NCBI GenBank assembly: GCA_015350385.1
Contig: WNKI01000002.1
Coordinates: 9,322,711-9,386,710, forward strand
DNA: 64,000 nucleotides
DNA from: Aculops lycopersici
Lineage: Eukaryota; Arthropoda; Arachnida; Trombidiformes; Eriophyidae
Direction of reading: 5' to 3'
Part shown: piece by piece, positions 42,286 through 53,955 of the stretch
How positions within the stretch are numbered: position 1 is the first letter of the stretch
How the letters are laid out: the number at the start of each line of letters is the position of its first letter
The notes under the pieces: generated by a model
Told to the model about the DNA's origin: nothing
Seen by the model: only the letters and a program-made list of their open reading frames with translations
The model's database searches: none
Position numbers and translations under genes: made by a program

Positions 42286-44946
42286 TCATCTATTCCTAGT
42301 TAGTTTCTTGATAACGCTTTGAGCCCATAGGGCAATCTGTTGAGTCTTCTCTGATCTAGATCTTCTACCTTTCGAAAGCAGTTCTTTCACACTAGGAGTC
42401 TGAACTAGATGCGCAACCGAAGAACCGAAGTTTTCAGCAATATCACCAACTAAACCACAGCAAGAGCATAACAGGGCATCGGTTATATCAGGATCGGTGG
42501 CCACAATTCTAATAAATTCTATTATCAATGGAACGCGGGGTAATAAATAATTGAGCTCTCTACTTGGCTGGCCGTCTTTCTCTTTCATTCCCTGGATTAT
42601 ACCTGTGTAACCTTCAATGGCACATTCACGAAGTTTGATACAATATTCGACCAGATCAAAATCACTTCTATCAGCTGGCTGGATCTGACTTGCCTGATGC
42701 AACATGTCGAGGCAGGTGGCGATCCAGGGTTCGAATTTGGGTCCGAAGGCTAAAGCAAAATCGCCGAAAACACTTAAGATTTGTGCCTTGGCGTGTTTAT
42801 CATAGGTTTCTTCTTTCAATTTCGTCAAAAGGGCTTGCATAAAGTCATTACTGTAGGGTAATAAATCCTCACCTAGATTTCTTGATAGATCACTAAGCAT
42901 ACCAATTGATGTCAAGTTCAACTGTGGTACAGCAGAGTTGGTAAGCCCAACTAAAAGATAAGGCTTGAACATTTCCATATAGCGGGTAAAGTAGTTTCCG
43001 ACTGCATCAAGCAGGAAAGATGCAGCCATAATTACATCCTCTTGAGTGTTTCCGTTATCCTGACAATAGCCCAAAGTGATCAACAAGTTTTGCATCACCT
43101 TATCACTCATGGCAGTTGCGTGAGATTTTTCCATGCGCCTAATGCAGGCAGATAAAGTAGTCCACAATAATGATAAGTAATCGTGTAATTGGCTTTTAAG
43201 TTCGGCTGTTTGCATTTCGGGTCTCTGTATAGTTTGATTGAGGTTTTCTATTCTTTGAAGTAACACATCAAAGGTGTTGGGGAAAATCAGCTGATAACAG
43301 TCGTGTGGAGCGGCCTTAATAACGGAGATCAAAGACTCATAAGCTGCACTTCTGAGGTTGTGCTCCTGGTCACGTGAGTTGTCTGGCCGCTCGGTGGTTC
43401 TGAGCAGACCAACAATAATATTCGGATAGTATGAGGATAGGAGGAAAGTGTCTGGATGGGAACCATGAGGTATAGTTTCGCGAGCGGAGTCGCCTGCAGC
43501 AGTGACTAAAGAGTTGATCGCCCAACACACGTTGGAAGCGACCCTCGGTTCACTGTCGAGATTGACAGTCAATGCCTCGACAAGCAATTTGAGGAAATCG
43601 GGAAGCGAAAGGACAGCGTCAGGTACAGTATCGCAAAGTTTGCCAATCGCCCAGGCAGCGGAATCTCGGACAACAACACTCTGGTCTTGCATAAACTTGA
43701 TTAGGTAAGGGACAATTGAAACAGCAATCGGCTGCAAAGTTGCCTGGTCTGGACCATCCAAGATGGAACCAAATGTCATGACTGCTGCATCCTTGCGCCT
43801 CCAATCATTGCTCTGCACATTCTGATTGATATAAGGTAACACGTGGCCAACAATGGCATTCTCACAGCAATTAGCAAGAAGCATCAGACAAACACCGGCA
43901 GATTTGCACGGTTTCCAATCCTCTGTGTCATCACATTCCTCTTGTCTAGATAACATGTCGACTAAAATGGGCACCAGAGTTGGCAGAGCTTGTTGAGCAT
44001 ATTTCTTTGATACCTTCTCGGGTTGATCTCCTAGTTCTTGCGCTTCTAACGCTTCACTTGCTAGTAGAATTTCTTCATCGCATACATTAGACCAAAATTC
44101 GATTCCTTGTAGGGCAATATCATCGTTATCATTTTTCATTGCTGTCGTGGTTATTGCGAACAGAGCTGGGCCCATGTATCTATCCATAAATTGATAGTAT
44201 AACGACATCATTTTAACTAGACACTGTAGAGCAACGACAGCTATTTGAGAATTTGGCGATTGGGTAGTCTGACAAACGGCGCTCATGATAGCATCACGTT
44301 CATGTTCCTTGCGAAAGTTCGATTCTGTAAATTCTAGGGAGTTGAGAAGGGCAGTGGTTGCGGCTAATTTAACATCGTCTCGTTCTTCCTGTCGCATGCC
44401 ATGCATCACAATGGCTGTTAAAATGCTATCTGAGTCATTTGTTTGTAAACACGTTTGATCAACATCTTGGCAAATATAACCAATGGCCTCTAAAGAGGCT
44501 AGCTTGAGTTCTGGGGTGCTGTTTTGATTTGTAACATTAGCCGCTAGTGCTTGTATGATTCCTGGCCACTGTTGTGCAGGAAGCTCAACGATGGCAATGT
44601 AGGCAACACATTGTGGTGCCGAGGATGGTCTAAATATCTCTGTTCCCAGAGAGCCAAACACGCGCTCTTTGATATACTGGCGCGTTTCTATCGGCAAGTT
44701 CCGCCACCTTTCCTGCTGATGCAGTCTGAGTGTCTCATCCCTGGCGGTAAGCTGATTCTTAAGTTGTAGACCAGCCGCAGCCCTAACTACTGGTTGATTT
44801 TGTTGGTTGTATAATACATCTGAGAGGGCACGAAGAAAGCCGATGAAGTCTCTAGCAATATAATCCTGTATAAATCTAACTGCCTCGTTTTGGTCGGTTT
44901 GTAAGCTTGAAACAGTTTTCTCCAACACCCTAATTAAATCCTCCAT
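42286..44946 (-). CDS. Kpnb1: Importin subunit beta-1
   Basis: 886 residues, single exon; human KPNB1 has 876. This is the nuclear import carrier that binds importin-alpha or cargo, nucleoporins and RanGTP. The importin-beta N-terminal domain (about residues 20-100, AAGLQLKNQL) is followed by HEAT repeats throughout. Clear family blocks include the acidic loop DDTEDWKPCKSAGVCLMLLA in HEAT 8, the segment WRRKDAAVMTFGSILDGP, and RDSAAWAIGKLCDTVP. The C terminus (EKTQQIALWAQSVIKKL) is intact. It is divergent from LIN54, with a 1.3-kb spacer. No frame damage was seen. Confidence 0.97.
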   Translation of the reverse strand: MEDLIRVLEKTVSSLQTDQNEAVRFIQDYIARDFIGFLRALSDVLYNQQNQPVVRAAAGLQLKNQLTARDETLRLHQQERWRNLPIETRQYIKERVFGSLGTEIFRPSSAPQCVAYIAIVELPAQQWPGIIQALAANVTNQNSTPELKLASLEAIGYICQDVDQTCLQTNDSDSILTAIVMHGMRQEERDDVKLAATTALLNSLEFTESNFRKEHERDAIMSAVCQTTQSPNSQIAVVALQCLVKMMSLYYQFMDRYMGPALFAITTTAMKNDNDDIALQGIEFWSNVCDEEILLASEALEAQELGDQPEKVSKKYAQQALPTLVPILVDMLSRQEECDDTEDWKPCKSAGVCLMLLANCCENAIVGHVLPYINQNVQSNDWRRKDAAVMTFGSILDGPDQATLQPIAVSIVPYLIKFMQDQSVVVRDSAAWAIGKLCDTVPDAVLSLPDFLKLLVEALTVNLDSEPRVASNVCWAINSLVTAAGDSARETIPHGSHPDTFLLSSYYPNIIVGLLRTTERPDNSRDQEHNLRSAAYESLISVIKAAPHDCYQLIFPNTFDVLLQRIENLNQTIQRPEMQTAELKSQLHDYLSLLWTTLSACIRRMEKSHATAMSDKVMQNLLITLGYCQDNGNTQEDVIMAASFLLDAVGNYFTRYMEMFKPYLLVGLTNSAVPQLNLTSIGMLSDLSRNLGEDLLPYSNDFMQALLTKLKEETYDKHAKAQILSVFGDFALAFGPKFEPWIATCLDMLHQASQIQPADRSDFDLVEYCIKLRECAIEGYTGIIQGMKEKDGQPSRELNYLLPRVPLIIEFIRIVATDPDITDALLCSCCGLVGDIAENFGSSVAHLVQTPSVKELLSKGRRSRSEKTQQIALWAQSVIKKLTRNR

Positions 44947-46236
44947 GTTACAATAGAACTCTGATATAATAGGAGGTCTACTGATTGAGTGTTCGGTGGA
45001 GGTGACTGTGAATGGTTAGTGGTGAAGGTATTTTAGATAGTGATGATGCTGGTAGTTATGATAGTTGTGGTCGCCGACGTCGTCGATAATAGGAGTCACA
45101 AGACAATAGGTGCGTTCCCAATGTGGATATAATAGTAATAATGATAATCTTCTTGTTGTTGCTCCTTTCCGTGTTATAATATCGTCGTCGTGGTCGTTTG
45201 AAAATATATATAATGATGATGATGATTTTGATGATATTGATAGAAATGGGGATAAGTCGTAATAGTTTTCTAGTGTGTAGTTGTGATGGTGGGGGCATGT
45301 GAAGAGTTGTTGCGAGTTTGTGTTCGTTTCCAACTCAAACTCTCGCGTTTCTCTCTAATCACAAGAGAAGCGGTAGAGCAGTAGCGGCGACGATGGCGGC
45401 GAGCCAGCAGTGGAACGCGTCGGCAATGGATGGCGAACAAGAATTCATTTGGCTGCTGCTTCTGCTGCCGCTTTGAAGGCATGCCCGGGAAGTAGTTCAA
45501 AAATTGGTCGAAAGGAGGCGCTTTGGTTCAGTGCCTAACGTAAAAAAGCACGTTAGAATTTAGACTGCGTTCTGTCTGCTGGAGTTAAACCGGCAGCAGG
45601 CAGGTCTTGTGTCTGCATCTCTCTGATTTGCGGCCTGACTGCAGGACGCCAGTCGCTTCTGTGAAAGTCAGCAACAACAGCAGCGGCGGCAGCCACACGC
45701 TCGGTCGTTGGACCAAAGTCAGCAGCGCGCCTCCTTTGCCACCGGTTTCCCTAATGGCTGCTGCTGACACTAGCAGCGACAGTGCGGTGCACATCGCGGG
45801 TGACCCCATACCCGACGCAGCGCGATAGACAAAGTTGCGGCCGGGAACCGCAGCGGAATTATGGGCTCAGTCGCTGTGCTTTTTGGGCGCCAGGCCGCCA
45901 CGCCTTCTAGTGTTCGGCGACCGCACTGGATGCCGCTACAGGCATGTCTGCAGGAATTTATCCCTAAAATCTTCACTCTCTTTCAAGCAGAATTTTACAT
46001 TGGACACAGAGAAATGAACACAAAGCAGTCGCCGCCGTTTCCCCAAAATATTATTTTGATGGTGAATTTTTCTCTATGTCTTTGGACGATCAAGACGACG
46101 ACCACGACGATCGTATTAATTACGTCAGTAGCATCACTATCATCTAATTTATTCGCTGGCATATATTGAGCAAGAATATCTGCACCATATAACCATCCCG
46201 TTCACCTATTAAAAACACAAACACACGTCGATCATC
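44947..46236. promoter_or_regulatory. Divergent spacer between importin beta-1 and LIN54
   Basis: Should contain both promoters. It has AT-rich simple repeats (GATGAT, GTCGTC) near 45040-45260 and a GC-richer middle with GCAGC/GGCGGC motifs. No TATA box or gene can be supported. Confidence 0.4.
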
Positions 46237-47775
46237 ATGGAGATGGATGAGTTTGAGGCGCCCGACCAGTTCGAGTTCGATCTGTCTGATGTGGCTGCCT
46301 TTGAAAGTGTTGCAACAGAGGACCAGGAGCAACAGATCTCAAACCAACAACAACAATTACAACAACAACTAGAGCCACAACCACAACCACAAGATGAGGA
46401 ACAACAACAACATCAACAGATGCAAATACAAATGCAGCATCAAGTACCGATGGAACACGACCAACTACATCAGCTTCAAGATGACCAGCAACAACAACAG
46501 CAACATCATCATCACCATCAGCAGCAGCAGCAACAACAACAACAACAACAACATATTTCAATACCAGGGTCACCCTCATCTTCTCACCATCAACTACAAC
46601 CCCCACAAACTTCACAACCACACTTACATTCTTTAGAGCCGCAGTCTCTGCAACTACATCAGCAACCGTCTTCGCAAAATTCCCAACCAGATCACCAACA
46701 ACCACCCCAGTCACAGCAACCTCCCCAACGGACTATACAAGTCCAGTCGCAAGTTCTATCACAACAGCAGCAACAATATGTAACGGGTAAAATTCTATTA
46801 ATTCCCATCAATGCCAAGCCCGGCCAAAAAGGGGTTCAACACTATCTCCAGCTACCAGCTGGAACCTCACCACTAGCTGCAATGTCGAGTAACACCAGTA
46901 GCAGTAGCCACAACATTAGTCAGAAGAAACAGGAAACTGTTACCGTGGAGAGAAACAAGGACTCATCATACTCATATTCGTATCCATATTCAATGGCCTC
47001 CTCGACGCCCGCAACTCCAGCACCACCCACAAGTACCCCTCCAACAATGCCAGTGACAACAGGTCCATCCACAGCAGCGACCCCAAGCGCTCAAATGCCC
47101 AGTTCCAAGAGGAAACCATGTAATTGTACAAAATCACAATGTTTGAAACTATACTGTGATTGCTTCGCCAATGGCGAGTTTTGTAGTGGTTGTAACTGTA
47201 CTAATTGTTCTAATAGCCTGCCCAAAGAGAAGGAACGTCAGAGAGCTATCCTCCAATGCCTCGAAAGGAATCCAGAGGCCTTTAGGCCAAAGATTGGTAA
47301 GGCCGTGAGAACTTCCATCGAACGGCGTCACACTAAAGGGTGCAATTGCAAGAGATCAGGTTGTTTGAAGAACTATTGCGAATGTTATGAAGCTAAGATA
47401 TTATGCTCAAACTTGTGCAAATGTTGTGGCTGCAAGAATTATGATGAAAGTTTTGAAAGGAAATCGTTGATGCAATTAGCCAATTCTGCCACAGATAATG
47501 CCCGAGGTATCCTCAAAAACCTCTTACCCACAAATCAGACAAATCACTTGGGTAGCAGTAGAGATACAAGTATAAAAAATTGTTTCATCAACGACAAGAT
47601 AATTCGAGCCTCGCTGACTTGTCTTCTGCAATCTGCTCAACAAGCCGAAAAGGACGGCATATCTGAGGACGAGATACAAAATCTCTTACAGATTGAAATG
47701 GGTAAATGTCTTAGGATGATTGTTGATTCGGCCACCGAGCCAACCACAACGAATCACCAAGCAAAGAAGAGGTGA
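46237..47775 (+). CDS. Lin54: LIN54-type CXC (tesmin/TSO1) DNA-binding protein
   Basis: 512 residues, single exon. LIN54 is the DNA-binding subunit of the DREAM/MuvB cell-cycle complex and recognises CHR promoter elements. The N-terminal half is glutamine-rich with His and Pro runs. Two tandem cysteine-rich CXC domains lie at about residues 293-332 (KPCNCTKSQCLKLYCDCFA) and 366-405 (KGCNCKRSGCLKNYCECYEA), separated by the conserved linker ERNPEAFRPKIG. In both domains the tyrosine that inserts into the DNA groove is present (LKLYCDC, LKNYCEC). The C-terminal helical region that contacts MuvB partners is recognisable but diverged. The N terminus is less conserved than in vertebrates. Confidence 0.94.
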   Translation: MEMDEFEAPDQFEFDLSDVAAFESVATEDQEQQISNQQQQLQQQLEPQPQPQDEEQQQHQQMQIQMQHQVPMEHDQLHQLQDDQQQQQQHHHHHQQQQQQQQQQQHISIPGSPSSSHHQLQPPQTSQPHLHSLEPQSLQLHQQPSSQNSQPDHQQPPQSQQPPQRTIQVQSQVLSQQQQQYVTGKILLIPINAKPGQKGVQHYLQLPAGTSPLAAMSSNTSSSSHNISQKKQETVTVERNKDSSYSYSYPYSMASSTPATPAPPTSTPPTMPVTTGPSTAATPSAQMPSSKRKPCNCTKSQCLKLYCDCFANGEFCSGCNCTNCSNSLPKEKERQRAILQCLERNPEAFRPKIGKAVRTSIERRHTKGCNCKRSGCLKNYCECYEAKILCSNLCKCCGCKNYDESFERKSLMQLANSATDNARGILKNLLPTNQTNHLGSSRDTSIKNCFINDKIIRASLTCLLQSAQQAEKDGISEDEIQNLLQIEMGKCLRMIVDSATEPTTTNHQAKKR

Positions 47776-48525
47776 GCTTTATGTAGAAAAAGACAAACCA
47801 GTAGTTTCACCCCCCCCCCACCACCCCAACATGATTGAATTATTGCTTCTCAGTTCATGAATGTAATAATAAAATCATCGTGATGAGAATCTTGTATTAT
47901 ATCTGCAACTTGACAAAGTTGAGGATATAACGCTCAAATTTAACCAAAAGTCTATACACAACCACCATCATCGATATACAATTACCATTTGTGGCTTTCC
48001 CAACATCGGACGTCTAAAATTGACTGTCGATCACTTTGACTCTAACCTCGAATGTTTTTTCATCAGATAGGTTGCTAGGCGCTTCGCGAATGATGATAAG
48101 GCCACAGCAAAAACAAAAACAACAAGAGGAGCAATATTTTGTGTCAATCACTTTCCATGTACACATCTGATGATATCTCGGCCGGCGCCTAGTCGAGTGA
48201 TCGGAATCATTTGAAGTTGTGTCTTTTTCTAGCCGACCGTCAACCGGTATACCGCCTTGTGTCCAATTTCTCGAGACAAGAGAGGATAGGGTTATCTCTA
48301 TTGATTGTGAGCCTTGATTTTGGTTTGCACCAAGCAGAAACCCTATTCATAACTGGAAGTGAATTCAATCCAACGAATTGTCCCTCTTTTCATGCTCATC
48401 TCAGGACAGCGGCTAATTTCCAATGTTTGTCAACTTCCCTTAACCAGGATGCTAACAGACAAAAGGTGACGACATAGCCGTTGTTATAATCGACTATCGG
48501 TAGTTTAGACTGGCAACATCTTGAG

Positions 48526-48559
<34 letters not shown>

Positions 48560-49343
48560 ATGGTGTGTGTGTGTGTGTGTGTGTGTGTAAACAAGTGTCA
48601 TCTCACGGGTATCTCAATAAGCTGTTGGTATTATCTTTGAATGTTTTGATTGACATCTTTGCCAATCCTGCTAGTTGCTATTGTTGCCACTATTTTATTC
48701 TATCATCATTAATATTGTTATTACTATGAATAAAATTTCTATTCTGATCTCATCGTCTCATATTTCCACTCCTTCATATTGAAGCTAGAAGACACTTGGA
48801 TGAGTGTCTTCTATGAGTGGGACAGAAGATATGAGGTATTGGCAGCTTTACCTCAGAGGCAAGTTTTATCATCTTTATTGATAGTGGAAAGATCCTATCT
48901 CTTGCTGATGAAAAATTGATTAGAGTTTAGATGCCAGCCGGCCAACAAGCAACAAGAATATTTGGTCTCGTTTCAGTTGCTCTGATTGTCGTTGAGACGC
49001 TGTTGTTAGTGATCGTTCTATAAATGGACTAAATGATATTTGTTGTAGTTGAGTTGTGGTGATAGTAGTCGACTTCTTGAAGCTATTCAACCACACTGAA
49101 TGAGAGACGAGCTTCAGCTTAAGTCGCGAAATTCAATTAATCGACTTCAATCTGGGTCGCAATATAGTAGCCGCCGAACTCTTTGTTTCACAAGCAGCAG
49201 GTTGTTGGCGATTGACTGCCGATAGAATCAGATCATAAATTTTTGGATTTGCAATACAACAATTCAGAAAGTAACAGAAGCGAGTCATCAAAGGAACTAT
49301 AGTTAGTAATTGTAGCAAGATAAAAAACAAGTCAAACCAAATA
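47776..49343. other. Spacer between LIN54 and cysteine dioxygenase
   Basis: AATAAA at 47868-47873 is the probable LIN54 polyadenylation signal, and an 11-base C run lies at about 47809. GA (48532-48559) and GT (48563-48588) microsatellites sit in the middle. No gene was seen. Confidence 0.6.
48532..48588. repeat. Adjacent GA and GT microsatellites
   Basis: About 14 AG units followed after four bases by about 13 GT units. Confidence 0.9.
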
Positions 49344-50024
49344 ATGACACCAACTCTAGATACAATGACCCCAGAGGTCCACCCATCAGCGTCCTCGTGC
49401 ACATCGTCGCCCTTGGCGCCACCCTGGACGTTTCAGGGAATGTTAGATGGTCTTGAGGCTGCATTCAATAGGGACCCCAAGGGCAATAAGGTAGATGTCG
49501 ATGAACTCTGGCATGTGCTCGAGAGTTACAAGTCAAACAAAGACGATTGGGGAAAGTATGCTTATTATGATGAACGAAAGTATAAGAGAAATTTGGTGGC
49601 CGAATATGAAAAGTACAATATAATGTTGATTTGTTGGGCACCCGGATCCTCGAGTTGTATTCACAATCACGCCGGCGCACATTGCTTCATGAAAACCCTC
49701 GAGGGCGAGCTAATTGAGTCTAGATTTGCCTGGCCCGACGAGGAGCAGCTGGCCAGAGGCGTTCCTCAGGAGATGAGTGTCATCTCGGAGAATCGAATGA
49801 ACCAAAATGAAGTCCGGTACATCAACGACAAGGTTGGCCTTCATCGGGTTTCAAATTTAAGCAACTCTCAAAGTGTCAGTTTGCATGTATATATACCGCC
49901 TTATAGGAAGTGTAAGGCTTTCGATCAATCCACTGGCAGAGCTCGCGAGTGTCAGCTAACCTTCTATAGCGAGAAAGGAACTGTGATTGGAAGAGACGAG
50001 ACAAACCCTTGGCTCAAGCCTTAG
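49344..50024 (+). CDS. Cdo1: Cysteine dioxygenase
   Basis: 226 residues, single exon; human CDO1 has 200 and the extra is an N-terminal Ser/Thr/Pro extension. The enzyme oxidises cysteine to cysteine sulfinate, the first step towards taurine and sulfate. It is a cupin. The iron ligands are His107, His109 (CIHNHAGAHCF) and His167 (GLHRV). Cys114 and Tyr183 (HVYIPPY) are the pair that forms the activating thioether crosslink in the animal enzyme. The substrate-region signatures SRFAWPDEE and CKAFDQSTG are present. All key residues are intact. AATAAA lies at 50116-50121. Confidence 0.97.
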   Translation: MTPTLDTMTPEVHPSASSCTSSPLAPPWTFQGMLDGLEAAFNRDPKGNKVDVDELWHVLESYKSNKDDWGKYAYYDERKYKRNLVAEYEKYNIMLICWAPGSSSCIHNHAGAHCFMKTLEGELIESRFAWPDEEQLARGVPQEMSVISENRMNQNEVRYINDKVGLHRVSNLSNSQSVSLHVYIPPYRKCKAFDQSTGRARECQLTFYSEKGTVIGRDETNPWLKP

Positions 50025-50712
50025 TATTGAGTATTGAAGAGAGTTGTTGATCCCGATGGGAAGATTACCGATTGGAATAGAGAGATGGGCGTGGTCGAGC
50101 TGATTGGAGTAACAGAATAAAATTATGAATGAATGGTCGGTTAAGATGGATTTTTGTGATGTAATCTTAGTCCACTGCGCTGACGTAACGGAGATGCCAG
50201 ACACGCAGAGAGGAACACACTGCGACGAAGGAGACGAGGGTCGCATCTGAGAAAAAAAAAGTTTTTTTTTGATGTGGCTGTCAAAATGTCATTAGTGGTG
50301 TCATTGTGAAAAGTAAACAAATAAAATGTACACAAACTATTAATTTCTGTTGTTGCTGCTGCTGTGGTTTGATTCATTTTTTTTGATTTGATTTGATATT
50401 TTCATATTACTAATGGTAATGTCGATTGCAGTTACATCTTTGGTGGCTGAAAAGTCAGTAGCTTGATTACCAGCTACTGCTACTGCTGTTGTCAAGATTC
50501 TTCCCTCGTTGCACCAGATTATTGACTTTATGATCACGACAATAATGATCAACTCCTTTGTATAGAATAGTTAATGCACAACTACTTGATGATCCATTCA
50601 TAGATTTGTAGTGGTCAAAGTTTGAGTGATCAGTGACAAGTAGACAAGTTGATAGGTGAGTGATTAATGCATCTTTTGAGAGTCTGATGATTATGTGAGC
50701 AATATTAGCTAA
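50025..50712. other. 3' flanks of cysteine dioxygenase and carbonic anhydrase
   Basis: Convergent 3' region. It contains the cysteine dioxygenase polyadenylation signal (50116-50121), A and T runs near 50252-50270 and a TTGCTGCTG stretch. No gene was recognised. Confidence 0.55.
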
Positions 50713-51524
50713 TTAACGCGAGAATGTCGCCGATTTCGCCGAACTTGGCGGCTCGTCATAATTTACAACAGTCCTGCCATTCAATGGCTGAGTCTTCCGA
50801 TGATTGCTCTTGATATTCGTTCCATCCTTAGTGAGCGACGACTTGAGGATCCTGAATTTTTCGATTTGCGATGTGTTACACTTGATTGGATGCTTCAAGA
50901 CAAACCAGGTCACCGATTCAAAGAAGGGCGGCGTTGTGAGACTTCCCTGGTAGGACCAATAAGATTTATTGGCCGGCAAGAGGTTCTCAATACGAACTGC
51001 CGGCTTAATTAGCGCGTGATCACCTTTAAGTGGAACACTCTTCAGGTGGCTAACAATCTTGTCCAGTTCAGCGTGATTATGATGATCCTCACTAGCGTCC
51101 ACAAAGACACTTAGCACCACTAACCCGTCCGAATGACGCGCGGCCTTCGATAGAGTATGATACTTTTCCATATTATAATGAACAAAGTGTATCTCGGCCG
51201 AGTAACTGCGATTGTCCACCGTATGCTCGCTTCCACAATCATCCGTCTGGCCCCAATGGCAGTGGAATTGGTCGAGTCGATAGTGGTGCGTGGTGTTCAG
51301 ATGGGCACCATATAGGGCAGTTGTCATGCTAATTTGATATGGAATCTTGACCTCCCACGAGAATCCTGTGTTATTGAGTCGCAAATTCTCAACTGTTGCC
51401 GGATACTCGAGGCAGAGGGGTTTGTTTTGGAGCTCGTAGGTGGGATTTAAGCTCATGATTGCAATAGGCGACTGGCGCATGTTGGGAGCCACCTGTTTCG
51501 CCTGCTCATCCTTCAGGTAGCGAT
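50713..51524 (-). CDS. Alpha-carbonic anhydrase, 3' exon
   Basis: About 270 residues in one exon after an acceptor (TCAACAG) at 51525; it begins with two bases of a split codon, then RYLKDEQ. It covers almost the whole fold from RQSPIAI onward. The zinc ligands are present (FHCHW and EIHFVHYN), as are the SEHTV block and the LTTPP loop with the catalytic threonine. The proton-shuttle histidine of fast isozymes is replaced (NNTGFSWEV where CA2 has NNGHAF). There is no signal peptide or membrane anchor in this exon. The 5' exon with the WGY motif was not found. The exon ending at 53956 has a compatible phase and carries a loosely similar YDYS stretch, but this link is weak. Confidence 0.88.
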
Positions 51525-51703
51525 CTGTTGATAATTAATTTGAATAGAATCGGGGTAAATTTTCCTTGTTAGTCGCTTAATGCTACTAGAATAGTGAGAT
51601 TGACTGTGGTGCAAACGCAAAAGAGCTTGTGAGTTTAAAATTGAAACAGAGAAAGAAAGAAACAACCTGTTGATTTACAGGAAGAGTGAGAAAAAAGACA
51701 ACA

Positions 51704-52282
51704 TTAAAGACACCAACCCAATTGCGTAGAGTTCTGAGATTCTGGACTCCGGTACAAAACCTGAACCTCTCCATTCTTCAAATGATTGCCATACTCAAAT
51801 TGCTCTCTCGTAATCGACGTCTGACTCTTTGGACTAGATACGCTACTGGGCGAGTTGGTGTCCGTAACGGCGCTACTTGACTCTCGGGATCTGTTGATTG
51901 AAACGCTCATCTTTGAGGCACTAAGTGGCGCCTGGCCGTGTTGCAGGGATAGTTGCTCTCGATGTTCTTCCGAGGGTGACGAGAGAGACTTTTTTGTTGT
52001 TATTGTGACACTTGTTGGAGGAATAATAATTGTTTTGGGTAACGATAGACTGGAGGAGTGTTGATTCTCCCGGTCGGAGTTGGTGCGATCCACTACCAGA
52101 GTGGGTGTACGAGGTCGTCCATTTACATTTAAGGCAATATTTTGCTCCGCATTGGAGTGGTTATTGGTAGGATTGTCATTTGATGATGCTGAAGTTTCCT
52201 CTGAGTGATTCCCATGAGATTGCTGCGGTTGCTGCTGGGTCGGCGAGCTAACCTTGTTACGATTGTTTGGCTTGTTGGCCAT
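51704..52282 (-). CDS. Disordered Ser/Asn/Gln-rich ORF, possibly a first exon
   Basis: 192 codons from an ATG (MANKPNNRNK). Composition is that of an intrinsically disordered protein: polar runs, SPSS/SPKS motifs and a basic patch near TITTKKS. No domain is recognised. It lies 180 bases upstream of the carbonic anhydrase exon on the same strand, so it may be an alternative first exon, but no good donor in the right phase was found (TTGG/GTTGGT is the only phase-1 candidate worth naming). It could also be a stand-alone gene. Confidence 0.35.
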   Translation of the reverse strand: MANKPNNRNKVSSPTQQQPQQSHGNHSEETSASSNDNPTNNHSNAEQNIALNVNGRPRTPTLVVDRTNSDRENQHSSSLSLPKTIIIPPTSVTITTKKSLSSPSEEHREQLSLQHGQAPLSASKMSVSINRSRESSSAVTDTNSPSSVSSPKSQTSITREQFEYGNHLKNGEVQVLYRSPESQNSTQLGWCL

Positions 52283-53955
52283 AGTATTGCTGTTATATGA
52301 TATGAGATTAACTTTGCACGAATATATCCATAGGTAAATGAATAATTTTGTTTCAGATAACCACTTGTTATAGTATGATGTCGGGTTTTTGTTTTAGAAG
52401 GCGCCTATGGTCGCTGTTGTTGCTGTTATGCGCTCGCCTAACTTTTGGCGAATGCCGCTCACCTACTAGTGGCGAGCGTGACTTAAAAAGGGGGTCTCAA
52501 TCTTAAGTGAGTTTGCTTCTTAATAATTTGTGTCAATTTGCCCCCTTTGCTACCCTTGACAACAAGGCCAAAGTTAAGATGAAGTGTGTATGTGTAAGGC
52601 TAATGGGTGATCATGAATTCATTTGCCGCAAGGGAGGGATAACTTCGTGCAGGTAAATGAGCGAGTGTATTTGAGCTCAGGCGATCTGGCACAGGTGGTT
52701 GGGTTGGTTTGTTGCTGGGGATGCCGGCGTTTGATTCTGTTGTATCAATATCAACTTAAACTCAACTACGACCAAACTAGCAAATGTTTGTTTGCCACAT
52801 GATGGTAAAAGGTCACCAAAAAGTCAATTGTAATGCCTTTATCTTCATCTTTCGCCACGAGATTATTGAGAGTGTAGGTCGGCGGCAAGGGCGACGGTGG
52901 CGATGTCGTCGTTTGGCTTGATCGTTTTTCTCGCTCACTCATTCACGTTTCTCTTATCATTTCTTTTTTCTCGATGATTACTCAATGCCGCTAGGTGCGC
53001 GATGCTCTTACCGCTCCTACTCTGCGGCGGCTGCGGTGGCCGCAAGACTAACGGCGCTCACAGGTCAAGTCTAGCGTTATGCGTGATCACCTACGCTTGA
53101 ACTCCGCGCCCTCTGTCTCTATCTCTTTTACTACTCAATGGGCAGCCTTTAGTTACACAAGTAGCTAGTACAAAACAACATGTTTGCGGCGACAACTCGA
53201 GTGCACCGATCAATTTATCGGATTCCGTGTGCCTGACTCTAGCGCTTCGCCAGACAGCAATTCTCCACAATCCACTCTCGTTCTCGCATCTAAACTTCAC
53301 CTAACAACTCCTCACACATTCCCCATTTATTAACAACCACCTGCTGCCTCTTTGGCGACCACAAAAAAATTCGTGCCTCCATCGGCGGCACAAATCATCT
53401 TAGATAGCTTCTCATTGTTTAAGTGGCCCTTTTGGGGAAATAAAACGGAACCACGCGACCAATCGACAATCAACTTTTTGGACACGACATGCTAGCTGCA
53501 ATTTGCTCGCAACGCTTCACTTCAGCGACAACGATGATTACGAAATTCTTGGAATCTTTGTTTGCCTTGCATGATTCCTGACTCTCTATGGGCTTTTCAT
53601 TTATAATGCTGCAGACCATTGGGTAGAGTTTGGAGCGAGTTTAAGTGAATGGGCGCAAGAGGCTTGCTCTCATTGCAAGCGGCCCTTAGATGGTTGACCA
53701 TGAAAACTGAGCGCCGTGAAAACTATTCCATTTGAATTCAATTCAATTAGATAATTACATAACACATGCTCACGATGAGCAACCACAAGATACACTTAAT
53801 TATGCTCCAACACCAACAACTTTGCTGACCGACCATCACTCCCACCTCTTCAAACTGCTAGCAATCTAGCTAGATGGCCGGCTAGTTGAACTGACCACCA
53901 AAGAACTATGTTAAAAAAGTGTATGCGCGCGAAGTGAACTGGAGAAGGGACTCAC
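52283..53955. other. Non-coding stretch between two minus-strand exons
   Basis: Probably intron or promoter sequence. No conserved coding sequence, RNA gene or transposon was recognised. Confidence 0.4.

Noticed and set aside
46235..46714. 159-codon Val-rich frame antisense to LIN54
   Set aside because: It is the shadow of the CAA/CAC-rich coding sequence of LIN54.
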